Of a DNA stretch of 5,281 nucleotides, positions 1 through 5,281 are shown in pieces. How positions within the stretch are numbered: position 1 is the first letter of the stretch; each line of letters begins with the position of its first letter. The notes beneath the pieces were generated by a model. That model did no database searches, was not told where the DNA came from, and saw only the letters and a list, made by a program, of their open reading frames with translations. Source of the stretch: Terrirubrum sp051646285 (lineage in GTDB: Bacteria; Pseudomonadota; Alphaproteobacteria; Rhizobiales; Beijerinckiaceae); the NCBI GenBank assembly GCA_051646285.1, contig JBOFCU010000240.1:1-5281 (forward strand), written 5' to 3'. Position numbers and translations under genes: made by a program.

Positions 1-478
1 CGCGGACGAAACCAAATTCCAGAGAGTGCGAGACATCATGCAGCACGCGCGTGCCGGGCAGCGGCCTAAAGCCGTGTTTGGCATAAAATGCATGCCCGCG
101 GGAGAATCGCGTATCGGAATACAAAATTACCCGTCTCGCACCGCGCGCCTGTGCGAAATCAATGGCATACTTCAGCATCTGCGTGGCAATGCCGCTGCCA
201 CGTAGGTCACTGGCGAGATACACCTTGGACAATTCCCATACGCCCGCAAAGGCCTTGGGAAAAATGGCCAGCGTCCCGGCAACAATCCCATCGCGCTCGC
301 TAATCCACATGGCCCCGCCCTTGGCTTCATAGGATTGGGCGGGCGCTGTCAGCTCGGGGAATTCTGCGGCCGCATACAGGCAACCCTCATATTCGGCAAA
401 AACCGCGCGCAACAATGCCGCGATGCCATCGCCATCGGTATCGCGTGCTGGCCGGAGAGTGATATCTGAAATGCCCAT
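1..478 (-). CDS. GNAT-family N-acetyltransferase (3' end cut by window edge)
   Basis: This gene reads leftwards from ATG at 478-476; 159 codons are visible before the window ends. The product looks like a cytosolic GCN5-related N-acetyltransferase, which moves an acetyl group from acetyl-CoA to an amine. The acetyl-CoA-binding motif A (R/Q-x-x-G-x-G/A) is visible as RGSGIA at residues 93-98, after a beta-strand-like WELSKVYL (81-88). Motif B is FYAKHGF (131-137), in which Tyr132 is at the usual general-acid position. The tail SDTRFSRGHAFY...HDVSHSLEFGF resembles a GNAT subgroup of about 160-170 residues, so only a few residues are probably missing. An in-frame stop (TAA at 490-488) lies just upstream, which limits the start to this ATG or a CTG at 481. 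No strong Shine-Dalgarno sequence is visible. It has the same direction as the kinase gene but is 106 bases away, so it may be a separate unit. The substrate cannot be told from sequence. Confidence 0.88.
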   Translation of the reverse strand, partial: MGISDITLRPARDTDGDGIAALLRAVFAEYEGCLYAAAEFPELTAPAQSYEAKGGAMWISERDGIVAGTLAIFPKAFAGVWELSKVYLASDLRGSGIATQMLKYAIDFAQARGARRVILYSDTRFSRGHAFYAKHGFRPLPGTRVLHDVSHSLEFGFVR

Positions 479-513
479 CAGCGTCGCTTACCGCGAAGCA
501 AGAAAGCTGGCGA

Positions 514-527
514 GTGCGCTTGCGCAC
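514..527. repeat. Perfect 14-base palindrome in the gap upstream of the GNAT gene
   Basis: The bases GTGCGC-TT-GCGCAC form an inverted repeat with 6-bp arms and a 2-base centre; as RNA it would be a 5-bp stem with a 4-base loop. It lies 35 bases upstream of the acetyltransferase start codon and has no T-tract beside it, so a simple intrinsic terminator is unlikely. An operator site or a small 5'-leader hairpin is possible. A GC-rich palindrome of this size can also occur by chance. Confidence 0.35.
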
Positions 528-570
528 AGACAGCCCGAAGGAGCACGTCAGCGAACAATCAATCCCCCAG

Positions 571-591
571 AAAAAGCGGCCAGATCAGGCC
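571..591 (-). terminator. Weak intrinsic-terminator candidate at the end of the kinase gene
   Basis: Read on the minus strand, GGCC-TGATCT-GGCC is followed by GC and then five T residues. The stem is only 4 bp, all G-C, and it overlaps the stop codon (TGA, 587-585) of the phosphotransferase gene. Its position suits the end of a purD-led transcript. The short stem and short T-tract make it a weak candidate, and read-through into the acetyltransferase gene is plausible. Confidence 0.3.
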
Positions 592-1667
592 CCGGCGCGC
601 TTTGCAAAACCCAGGGCCGCCACGGCCAATGGCCGCACCTGATCGGCCATCGCTGCCGCATTGGCACTGGCTGCCGTTCCGTCACGCACCCGTCCGGCTA
701 TGCCCTGCAAGATCGCTGCAAGCCGGAACAGATTATACGCGAAATAAAAATCGCGATGCGGCACTTCTGTCAGTGCCATGCGCTGTGCATAGGCATCACA
801 ATAATCATCAAGGGCGGGAATGCCTTTCGCGGCCAGATCAATATCCATGAGTGTGGGAATGGCCGCATCGCTGCTTGCACGCGGCATCACCCATGTCATC
901 GCATGGTAGGTAAAATCAGCGATGGCATCGCCCAGGGTCGATAATTCCCAGTCGAGCACGGCGCGCACGCGCGGCGCAGTTGCATCGAGAATAAGATTAT
1001 CGAGCCGGTAATCCCCATGCACCAGCGCGCGATAGCGCGTTTCGGGTGCTTGTGCAGGCAGCCATGCCATCAACGCATTCATCTCGGGAATTGTCTGCGT
1101 TTCCGATGCCGCATATTGTTTCGACCAGCGCGCGATCTGCCGGGCCACATAGCCGTCTGCCTTACCATAATCGCCAAGGCCAATCGCAGCGGGATCAAAG
1201 CTGTGCAACTGTGCCAGTGTGGCATTCATGGCATCGAAAATGGCAAAGCGTTCACTTTTTGATTCAAGTTGCGGAATAGCCGGGTCCCAGAATATCCGGC
1301 CCTGCACATGCTCCATGACATAGAAGGCTGTGCCAATGATCGCGTCATCATCACAAAAAATATACGGTTTTGCGACCGGGAAACCTTGCCGGTGCAGCGC
1401 TGTGATGACGCGATATTCCCGGTCAATCGCGTGTGCCGATGCCAGCAATTTTCCCGGCGGCTTGCGCCGCAGCACATAGGCGCGGCTGGGTATTTCCAGA
1501 AAATACGTCGGGTTGGATTGGCCGCCTTTAAATTGCTTCACAGTCAAAGGACCGAAAAAATCGGAAATCTTTCCACGCAGATACTTTTCCAGTGCGCTCA
1601 CATCGAAGGCGAATTTCTCCGATACTTCGCGCGTGCCGGAAAATGTGGCCTGCCGGTCCTGCGTCAT
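585..1667 (-). CDS. Phosphotransferase family protein (aminoglycoside-phosphotransferase fold, ACAD10/LvaA-like)
   Basis: The product has 360 residues and the protein-kinase-like fold of APH enzymes. Visible blocks are a glycine-containing loop KGGQSNPTY (47-55), the VLRRKP segment with the likely nucleotide-binding Lys69, YVMEH in the hinge region (116-120), the catalytic loop HGDYRLDN (217-224, proposed base Asp219) and the metal-binding LDWELSTLGD (238-247, Asp239). YVLRRKP and DWELSTLGD are typical of the branch fused to acyl-CoA dehydrogenase in animal ACAD10/ACAD11 and of bacterial LvaA. Characterised members of that branch phosphorylate 4-hydroxyacyl-CoAs; this substrate is inferred by family only, and aminoglycoside resistance is unlikely. 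The ATG at 1667 is preferred because GAGG sits 5 bases upstream. An in-frame ATG at 1682 would add MHEDR but has no comparable site. The dehalogenase-like gene ends 7 bases upstream, which implies co-transcription and probably translational coupling. No acyl-CoA dehydrogenase partner is in the window. Confidence 0.9.
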   Translation of the reverse strand: MTQDRQATFSGTREVSEKFAFDVSALEKYLRGKISDFFGPLTVKQFKGGQSNPTYFLEIPSRAYVLRRKPPGKLLASAHAIDREYRVITALHRQGFPVAKPYIFCDDDAIIGTAFYVMEHVQGRIFWDPAIPQLESKSERFAIFDAMNATLAQLHSFDPAAIGLGDYGKADGYVARQIARWSKQYAASETQTIPEMNALMAWLPAQAPETRYRALVHGDYRLDNLILDATAPRVRAVLDWELSTLGDAIADFTYHAMTWVMPRASSDAAIPTLMDIDLAAKGIPALDDYCDAYAQRMALTEVPHRDFYFAYNLFRLAAILQGIAGRVRDGTAASANAAAMADQVRPLAVAALGFAKRAGA

Positions 1668-1672
1668 TCTAT

Positions 1673-1676
1673 CCTC
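1673..1676 (-). promoter_or_regulatory. Ribosome binding site that fixes the kinase start
   Basis: GAGG on the minus strand lies 5 bases before the ATG at 1667 and overlaps the TGA stop codon (1677-1675) of the upstream gene. A ribosome finishing the hydrolase would therefore stand on this site, which suggests coupled translation. It favours the 1667 start over the ATG at 1682. Confidence 0.7.
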
Positions 1677-2580
1677 ATGCATGCAAAAAAGCGATGAGAG
1701 CCGCTGCCGTATCATCAGGGTTTTCTTCCGGCAGAAAATGCCCGGACTCAATGGCCTGACCCACAGCTTGCGGCGCGAAGGTTGCGCGCCAGACATCAAG
1801 CGGGCTGGCGCCAGCGGCTGGAATACCAACGGCACCCCACAGAATTTGCGCCGGGCATTGCAGTTTTTTTCCTGCATTCAGGTCAATGCGATCACAATCC
1901 ACGTCGATGGTTGCACCGGCGCGGTAATCTTCACAAGTCGCATGAATATGCGCGGACTGGCTGAAAAAAGCCCGGTAATGAGCAAGTGCACCGGCAGAAA
2001 AGGCAGACAGGGATTTTGTCTTTGTCCAGCTCGCCAGCGTGTGGTCGATATAGTGCACCGGCGCGCCGCCAATCAGTGTTTCCGGCAAGGGTGCGGGCTG
2101 TGCCAGAAATTGCCAGTGATAAACCTGCATGGCGCGCTTGGCGTCCATTCCATCCCACATGCTGACGGTAGGAATGATATCGAGAATGGATAATTTTTTC
2201 ACACGTCCGGGATGATCAAGCGCAAGGCGGTAGCCAACGCGCGCCCCGCGGTCATGTCCGGCATAAAAAAACTGGCTGTGCCCAAGCTCATCCATCAAGC
2301 GCAAAAGGTCATTGCCCATCTCGCGTTTTGAGTAGAGCGCGCCTTTTTCACTCGCTGGTGCTGATGATGCCCCATAGCCGCGCAGGTCAGGAATTATGAG
2401 AGTGAAATGGCGCGCGAGGGCGGAGGCCATCTTGTGCCACTCCACATGGGTTTGGGGATAGCCATGCACAAGCAGCAAGGGCGGGCCTTTGCCGCCGCTG
2501 CGCGCAAAGACGGGGCCATGTGCGCCGTCGATCCGGTGGGTGGCAAAGCCCTCATACATATCAGGCAGCGATCCGGTCAT
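1675..2580 (-). CDS. Fluoroacetate/haloacetate dehalogenase-like alpha/beta hydrolase
   Basis: The product has 301 residues and is a soluble alpha/beta hydrolase. Its closest match from memory is the Rhodopseudomonas palustris fluoroacetate dehalogenase (EC 3.8.1.3), which turns fluoroacetate into glycolate and fluoride. The functional residues reported for that enzyme are present at nearly the same numbers. They are the nucleophile Asp110 and carboxylate-binding Arg111 and Arg114 in GHDRGARVGYR, Asp134 in LDIIP, the halide pocket His155-Trp156 (YHW) and Tyr219 (EDYRAG), and the catalytic His281 in ESGHFLPEE. Trp185 (ASWT) is also kept. The oxyanion-hole segment reads HGYPQTH (39-45), with Tyr41 where the reference has Phe. 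No signal peptide is seen. The ATG at 2580 is chosen because GAGG lies 5 bases upstream; an ATG at 2598 would add six residues without family support. It starts 42 bases after purD. Substrate range (fluoro-, chloro- or another 2-haloacid) cannot be decided; an epoxide hydrolase is less likely. Confidence 0.9.
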   Translation of the reverse strand: MTGSLPDMYEGFATHRIDGAHGPVFARSGGKGPPLLLVHGYPQTHVEWHKMASALARHFTLIIPDLRGYGASSAPASEKGALYSKREMGNDLLRLMDELGHSQFFYAGHDRGARVGYRLALDHPGRVKKLSILDIIPTVSMWDGMDAKRAMQVYHWQFLAQPAPLPETLIGGAPVHYIDHTLASWTKTKSLSAFSAGALAHYRAFFSQSAHIHATCEDYRAGATIDVDCDRIDLNAGKKLQCPAQILWGAVGIPAAGASPLDVWRATFAPQAVGQAIESGHFLPEENPDDTAAALIAFLHA

Positions 2581-2585
2581 TTCAT

Positions 2586-2589
2586 CCTC
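2586..2589 (-). promoter_or_regulatory. Ribosome binding site that fixes the dehalogenase start
   Basis: GAGG on the minus strand is 5 bases before the ATG at 2580. It lies inside the possible six-codon N-terminal extension from the ATG at 2598, so the shorter protein is the better call. The string GAGGAT-GA-AATGAC here is almost the same as GAGGAT-AG-AATGAC at the start of the next gene. Confidence 0.7.
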
Positions 2590-2622
2590 GCACAGCATAT
2601 GGGGTGAGGATAACCCGGCGCT

Positions 2623-3894
2623 TTAGCTGCGGGCAATCGCGCGCCAGCCAATATCCTTGCGGTAAAAGCCGTTGGGCCAGTCAATCACTGCGATGGCCTC
2701 ATAGGCCTTCGTTTGTGCTTCTTTCACTGTCGCGCCAATGCCGGTGATGGCCAGCACGCGCCCGCCATTGGCAACCAGCACACCATCTTTGATCGCAGTG
2801 CCAGCGTGGAAGACCAGCACATCCTGTTGGGTCTCGGCCGCTGCGATATTGTGGATGGCCGTGCCTTTTTTCGGTGTGCCCGGATACCCCTCGGCCGCAT
2901 AAATCACGGTGAGAGCCGCATGGTCGTGCCAGCGCAGGTCGAAATTTTTCAAAACACCATCGGCCGAGGCAACAAGTGCCGCAACAATATCGCTTTTCAG
3001 GCGCGGCATGAGCACTTCCGTTTCCGGGTCGCCAAAGCGGGTGTTGTATTCAATAAGCTTCGGGCCGGTCTTGGTAATCATCAGCCCTGCAAACAGCACC
3101 CCTTTGAAAGGCGTTCCCCGCTTTTTCATTTCCGCGACAGTGGGGCGGATGATTTCCGCCATCACCCGCGCTTCCATAATGGGCGTCATCACCGGGGCAG
3201 GCGAATAGGCACCCATCCCGCCCGTATTCGGGCCGGTATCGCCATCGCCGACACGCTTGTGGTCCTGCGCCGAGGCCAGTGCAATGGCGTTTTCACCATC
3301 CACCAATGCAAAGAAACTTGCTTCCTCGCCCTCCAGAAATTCTTCGATGACGATTTCCGTACCGGCATCTCCCAACCCGCCGGAAAACATCATGTCCACC
3401 GCGGCGATGGCCTCTTCTTCCGTCATGGCGACCACAACGCCCTTGCCGGCGGCAAGCCCGTCGGCTTTCACGACAATCGGGGCACCCTTGACCTGAATAT
3501 AATGGCGCGCCGTTTCGGCGCTGGTGAAGCGCGCGAAGGTGCCGGTCGGGATATTGGCAGCGCGGCACAATTCCTTCGTGTAGGCTTTCGAGCCTTCCAG
3601 CTGGGCAGCGGCTTTTGTTGGCCCGAAGGCGCGGATGCCAGCGGCATTCAGCGCATCTACAATGCCGGCAACCAGCGGCGCTTCCGGCCCCACAACCACG
3701 AAATCAATGGTCTTGGCCTGACAGAACGCCACGATGGCGGCATGATCGTCGGGCGACACATCAACATTCGTGCCGCACTGGGCGGTGCCGGGATTGCCCG
3801 GTGCAATGAACAGGCGATCACACAGCGGCGAGGCCGCAATCGACCAGGCGAGGGCATGCTCGCGTCCACCAGAACCGATCAGCAGGATATTCAT
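2623..3894 (-). CDS. purD: Phosphoribosylamine--glycine ligase (GAR synthetase)
   Basis: PurD joins glycine to 5-phosphoribosylamine with ATP, giving glycinamide ribonucleotide in the second step of de novo purine synthesis in the cytosol. The 423-residue length is normal for the monofunctional enzyme. In order, the sequence shows the N-terminal MNILLIGSGGREHAL (1-15), VVGPEAPL (67-74), GPTKAAAQLEGSK (91-103), the ATP-grasp segment VVKADGLAAGKGV (141-153), the acidic strand IVIEEFLEGEEAS (181-193), GPNTGGMGAYSP (221-232), the metal/ATP-binding EYNTRFGDPETE (282-293), and a C-terminal lid domain with AAEGYPG (333-339). No break or frameshift is seen. The ATG at 3894 starts exactly at the conserved family N-terminus; an in-frame upstream ATG at 3948 would add 18 basic residues without family support. 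No close Shine-Dalgarno sequence is visible, only AGG about 12 bases upstream. It is divergent from xseA and probably leads the minus-strand operon. Confidence 0.98.
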   Translation of the reverse strand: MNILLIGSGGREHALAWSIAASPLCDRLFIAPGNPGTAQCGTNVDVSPDDHAAIVAFCQAKTIDFVVVGPEAPLVAGIVDALNAAGIRAFGPTKAAAQLEGSKAYTKELCRAANIPTGTFARFTSAETARHYIQVKGAPIVVKADGLAAGKGVVVAMTEEEAIAAVDMMFSGGLGDAGTEIVIEEFLEGEEASFFALVDGENAIALASAQDHKRVGDGDTGPNTGGMGAYSPAPVMTPIMEARVMAEIIRPTVAEMKKRGTPFKGVLFAGLMITKTGPKLIEYNTRFGDPETEVLMPRLKSDIVAALVASADGVLKNFDLRWHDHAALTVIYAAEGYPGTPKKGTAIHNIAAAETQQDVLVFHAGTAIKDGVLVANGGRVLAITGIGATVKEAQTKAYEAIAVIDWPNGFYRKDIGWRAIARS

Positions 3895-3911
3895 GCGCAA
3901 CAGTAACCTAA

Positions 3912-3940
3912 AACGCCGGGGCACACGACATAGCGGCGTT
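3912..3940. repeat. Inverted repeat with 7-bp arms, possible operator
   Basis: AACGCCG (3912-3918) and CGGCGTT (3934-3940) are exact reverse complements separated by 15 bases, so the arm centres are 22 bases apart, about two helical turns. The repeat spans the region where the purD promoter is expected. This geometry suits a dimeric regulator. A hairpin is less likely because the loop is long and no T-tract follows. No known operator consensus is recognised. Confidence 0.4.
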
Positions 3941-3955
3941 ACGCGCACGCATCAA
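3927..3955 (-). promoter_or_regulatory. Weak sigma70-type promoter candidate for purD
   Basis: On the minus strand, TTGATG (3955-3950) and TATGTC (3932-3927) are separated by 17 bases. They match the -35 consensus at four of six positions and the -10 consensus at three of six. Transcription would start near 3920 and give a leader of about 26 bases for purD. The right arm of the inverted repeat lies in the spacer and the left arm just downstream of the -10. The motif is weak and could be chance. Confidence 0.25.
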
Positions 3956-3990
3956 TGGTGTGATTGCCTGCGTTTGGGTATGACACAGAC

Positions 3991-5281
3991 ATGGCCAGAT
4001 CACCCGAATCGGCATTGCCGGATGCTGCATCACCGACCAACGCCCCGGAAATTTCCGTTTCGGAATTGTCGGGCGCGCTCAAGCGCACCATTGAGGATGC
4101 CTTTGGCCATGTCCGCGTGCGTGGCGAAATCTCCGGCTATCGCGGCCCGCATTCATCTGGCCATGTCTATTTCACCCTGAAGGACCAGAATGCGCGCATC
4201 GATGCCGTGATCTGGAAAGGGGTGTTTGGCCGTCTCCGCTTCAAGCCGGAGGAGGGCATGGAGGTGATCGCAACGGGCAAGGTGTCGACCTTTCCTGGCT
4301 CCTCCAAATACCAGATTGTGATCGAACAGCTGGAGCCTGCCGGGGTTGGCGCATTGATGGCGCTGCTGGAGGAGCGGCGCAAAAAGCTGGGAGCGGAGGG
4401 GCTGTTTGATCCCGCCCGCAAGCAGCTTCTGCCCTATATCCCCAATGTTGTCGGCGTGGTGACATCGCCCACGGGAGCGGTCATCCGCGATATTCTGCAC
4501 CGGCTGTCCGACCGTTTTCCCCGTCACGTTCTGGTCTGGCCCGTGCGCGTTCAGGGCGAGACGTCAGCGGCCGAAGTGGCGGCCGCGATTCGCGGTTTCA
4601 ATGCCTTTACCCCCGGCGGGCGGATGCCCCGCCCCGATGTGCTGATCGTGGCGCGCGGTGGCGGCTCGCTGGAGGATTTGTGGGGTTTCAATGAAGAAAG
4701 TGTCGTCCGGGCCGCTGCCGAGAGCGGCATTCCGCTGATTTCCGCTGTTGGCCACGAGACGGACTGGACGCTGATTGATCTGGCCGCCGATGTGCGCGCA
4801 CCAACGCCAACCGGTGCGGCAGAGATGGCTGTCCCGGTTCGCAGTGACCTCATCAGCAATGTCGATGATCTGGCCCGGCGGCTCTCGGGCGCATCACGCC
4901 GCCGCATCACCCATTTGCGCAATGAGTTGCGCGGTGCCAGCCGTGGCCTGCCCCAGCCAGGTGCTTTGCTGGCTGTCCCGCGCCAGCGGCTGGATATGGC
5001 TGGTCAGAATTTGCAGCTGTTTCTGCGTCGCCGGTTGCGTGAACAGGCTCTGCTGGTCAGCCGCTTAGCCGGCAAGCTGGCGCAACGCTCGCCCAGTGCC
5101 CTGCTGGCCGCGCGCCGGGGGGCTTATACTGCATTGGCCGCCCGCTTGCCGGATCTGGCAAAGCGCCGCATCGCCGATGAAAAGCGGCATATTGCTGTGC
5201 TCTCTGATCGCCTGGCCCATGCCTTCACCGCGCGCACGGCGCTCGAAAAGCGGCGTCTGCAAACTGATGCGGCCCGGCTGG
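3991..5281 (+). CDS. xseA: Exodeoxyribonuclease VII large subunit (3' end cut by window edge)
   Basis: XseA is the catalytic subunit of exonuclease VII; with several copies of XseB it degrades single-stranded DNA from both ends, metal-independently, in mismatch repair and damage clearance. 430 codons are visible and the reading frame stays open to the edge. An N-terminal OB-fold occupies about residues 20-116 (ISVSELSGAL, RGEISGYRG, SGHVYFTLKD, and YQIVIEQLEPAG at its end). The nuclease domain follows from about 135, with GVVTSPTGAVIRDI (155-168), RGGGSLEDLW (222-231), SAVGHETD (251-258) and DVRAPTPTGAAE (267-278). Asp167, Arg222, His255 and Asp258 match the residues reported as essential in E. 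coli (Asp155, Arg205, His238, Asp241, from memory). From about 285 on the protein is rich in Arg, Leu and Ala, as expected for the helical coiled-coil part that binds XseB. The ATG at 3991 leaves about ten extra N-terminal residues compared with E. coli; a TTG at 3964 is a weaker choice. No clear Shine-Dalgarno sequence is seen. xseB is not in the window. Confidence 0.97.
   Translation, partial: MARSPESALPDAASPTNAPEISVSELSGALKRTIEDAFGHVRVRGEISGYRGPHSSGHVYFTLKDQNARIDAVIWKGVFGRLRFKPEEGMEVIATGKVSTFPGSSKYQIVIEQLEPAGVGALMALLEERRKKLGAEGLFDPARKQLLPYIPNVVGVVTSPTGAVIRDILHRLSDRFPRHVLVWPVRVQGETSAAEVAAAIRGFNAFTPGGRMPRPDVLIVARGGGSLEDLWGFNEESVVRAAAESGIPLISAVGHETDWTLIDLAADVRAPTPTGAAEMAVPVRSDLISNVDDLARRLSGASRRRITHLRNELRGASRGLPQPGALLAVPRQRLDMAGQNLQLFLRRRLREQALLVSRLAGKLAQRSPSALLAARRGAYTALAARLPDLAKRRIADEKRHIAVLSDRLAHAFTARTALEKRRLQTDAARL

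Larger units (their letters stand above)
3895..3990. promoter_or_regulatory. Divergent intergenic region between purD and xseA
   Basis: These 96 bases separate the start codons of purD (minus) and xseA (plus), so they should hold both promoters and both leaders. The region is too short for a known purine riboswitch with its full junction, and I see no such fold. It contains an inverted repeat and one weak purD-directed promoter candidate, both listed separately. I found no convincing -35/-10 pair for xseA. Confidence 0.7.

Noticed and set aside
423..944. A 173-codon plus-strand frame across the GNAT-kinase gap
   Set aside because: It lies antisense to the kinase C-terminal half and the GNAT N-terminus, both of which have conserved motifs; its own translation shows no domain.
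585..1667. Aminoglycoside resistance gene
   Set aside because: Only the fold is shared. The VLRRKP and DWELSTLGD blocks place it in the ACAD10/LvaA-like branch, which is not known for drug resistance.
1668..1877. N-terminal extension of the kinase frame to an ATG at 1877 (430 residues)
   Set aside because: The extra part would overlap about 200 bases of the hydrolase gene, has no family similarity, and a good ribosome binding site supports the start at 1667.
2605..2613. TTATCCTCA on the minus strand, one base from a DnaA-box consensus
   Set aside because: It is a single imperfect site in a 42-base gap with no cluster, AT-rich stretch or replication gene nearby, so an origin is not supported.
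2713..3906. A 397-codon open frame on the plus strand, antisense to nearly all of purD
   Set aside because: purD on the other strand is intact and unmistakable. The plus-strand translation is rich in His, Arg, Gly and Cys with no recognisable domain, as expected for a mirror frame of a GC-rich gene.
3895..3948. An 18-residue N-terminal extension of purD from an ATG at 3948
   Set aside because: PurD proteins normally begin at the MNILLIGSGGREHA block, and the extension (MRVTPLCRVPRRF...) is not part of the family. It would also occupy the promoter region.
3980..4180. An ATG at 3980 as an alternative start or small gene on the plus strand
   Set aside because: It is out of frame with xseA and its translation has no recognisable features; it belongs to a shadow frame.
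4153..4922. Several minus-strand frames of 63-124 codons opposite xseA
   Set aside because: All are antisense to the conserved nuclease domain of xseA, mutually overlapping and without recognisable motifs.

Overview
The window holds five protein-coding genes in a GC-rich, high-density layout that fits an alphaproteobacterial chromosome. Two are confident housekeeping genes, purD (purine synthesis) and xseA (exonuclease VII large subunit). The protein style and, from memory, the purD/xseA neighbourhood suggest Hyphomicrobiales or a relative. That assignment is an inference; no rRNA or other phylogenetic marker is present.

Layout from left to right: (1) 1-478, minus strand, a GNAT-family N-acetyltransferase running off the left edge and probably lacking only its last residues. 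(2) 479-584, a non-coding gap with a weak terminator-like hairpin and a perfect 14-base palindrome. (3) 585-1667, minus strand, a stand-alone phosphotransferase of the aminoglycoside-phosphotransferase fold, in the ACAD10/ACAD11/LvaA-like branch. (4) 1675-2580, minus strand, an alpha/beta hydrolase that keeps essentially every known functional residue of fluoroacetate (haloacetate) dehalogenase. (5) 2623-3894, minus strand, purD. (6) 3895-3990, a divergent promoter region with a 7-bp-arm inverted repeat. (7) 3991-5281, plus strand, xseA, cut by the right edge.

purD, the dehalogenase-like gene and the kinase-like gene run in one direction with gaps of 42 and 7 bases, so they probably form one transcript started in the purD/xseA divergent region. 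Both downstream genes start with almost the same ribosome-binding site (GAGGAT, five bases from ATG to the GAGG core). The result is a housekeeping purine gene followed by two catabolic-looking accessory enzymes. One is predicted to cleave a C-halogen bond in a short 2-haloacid; the other is predicted to phosphorylate a small hydroxylated substrate, possibly an acyl-CoA. No shared pathway for the two can be proved from the sequence.

I see no mobile element, CRISPR array, tRNA, rRNA or phage gene, and nothing that is clearly a new system. The points most worth a second look are the intact defluorinase active site, the orphan ACAD10-type kinase next to it, and the inverted repeat in the divergent promoter region.
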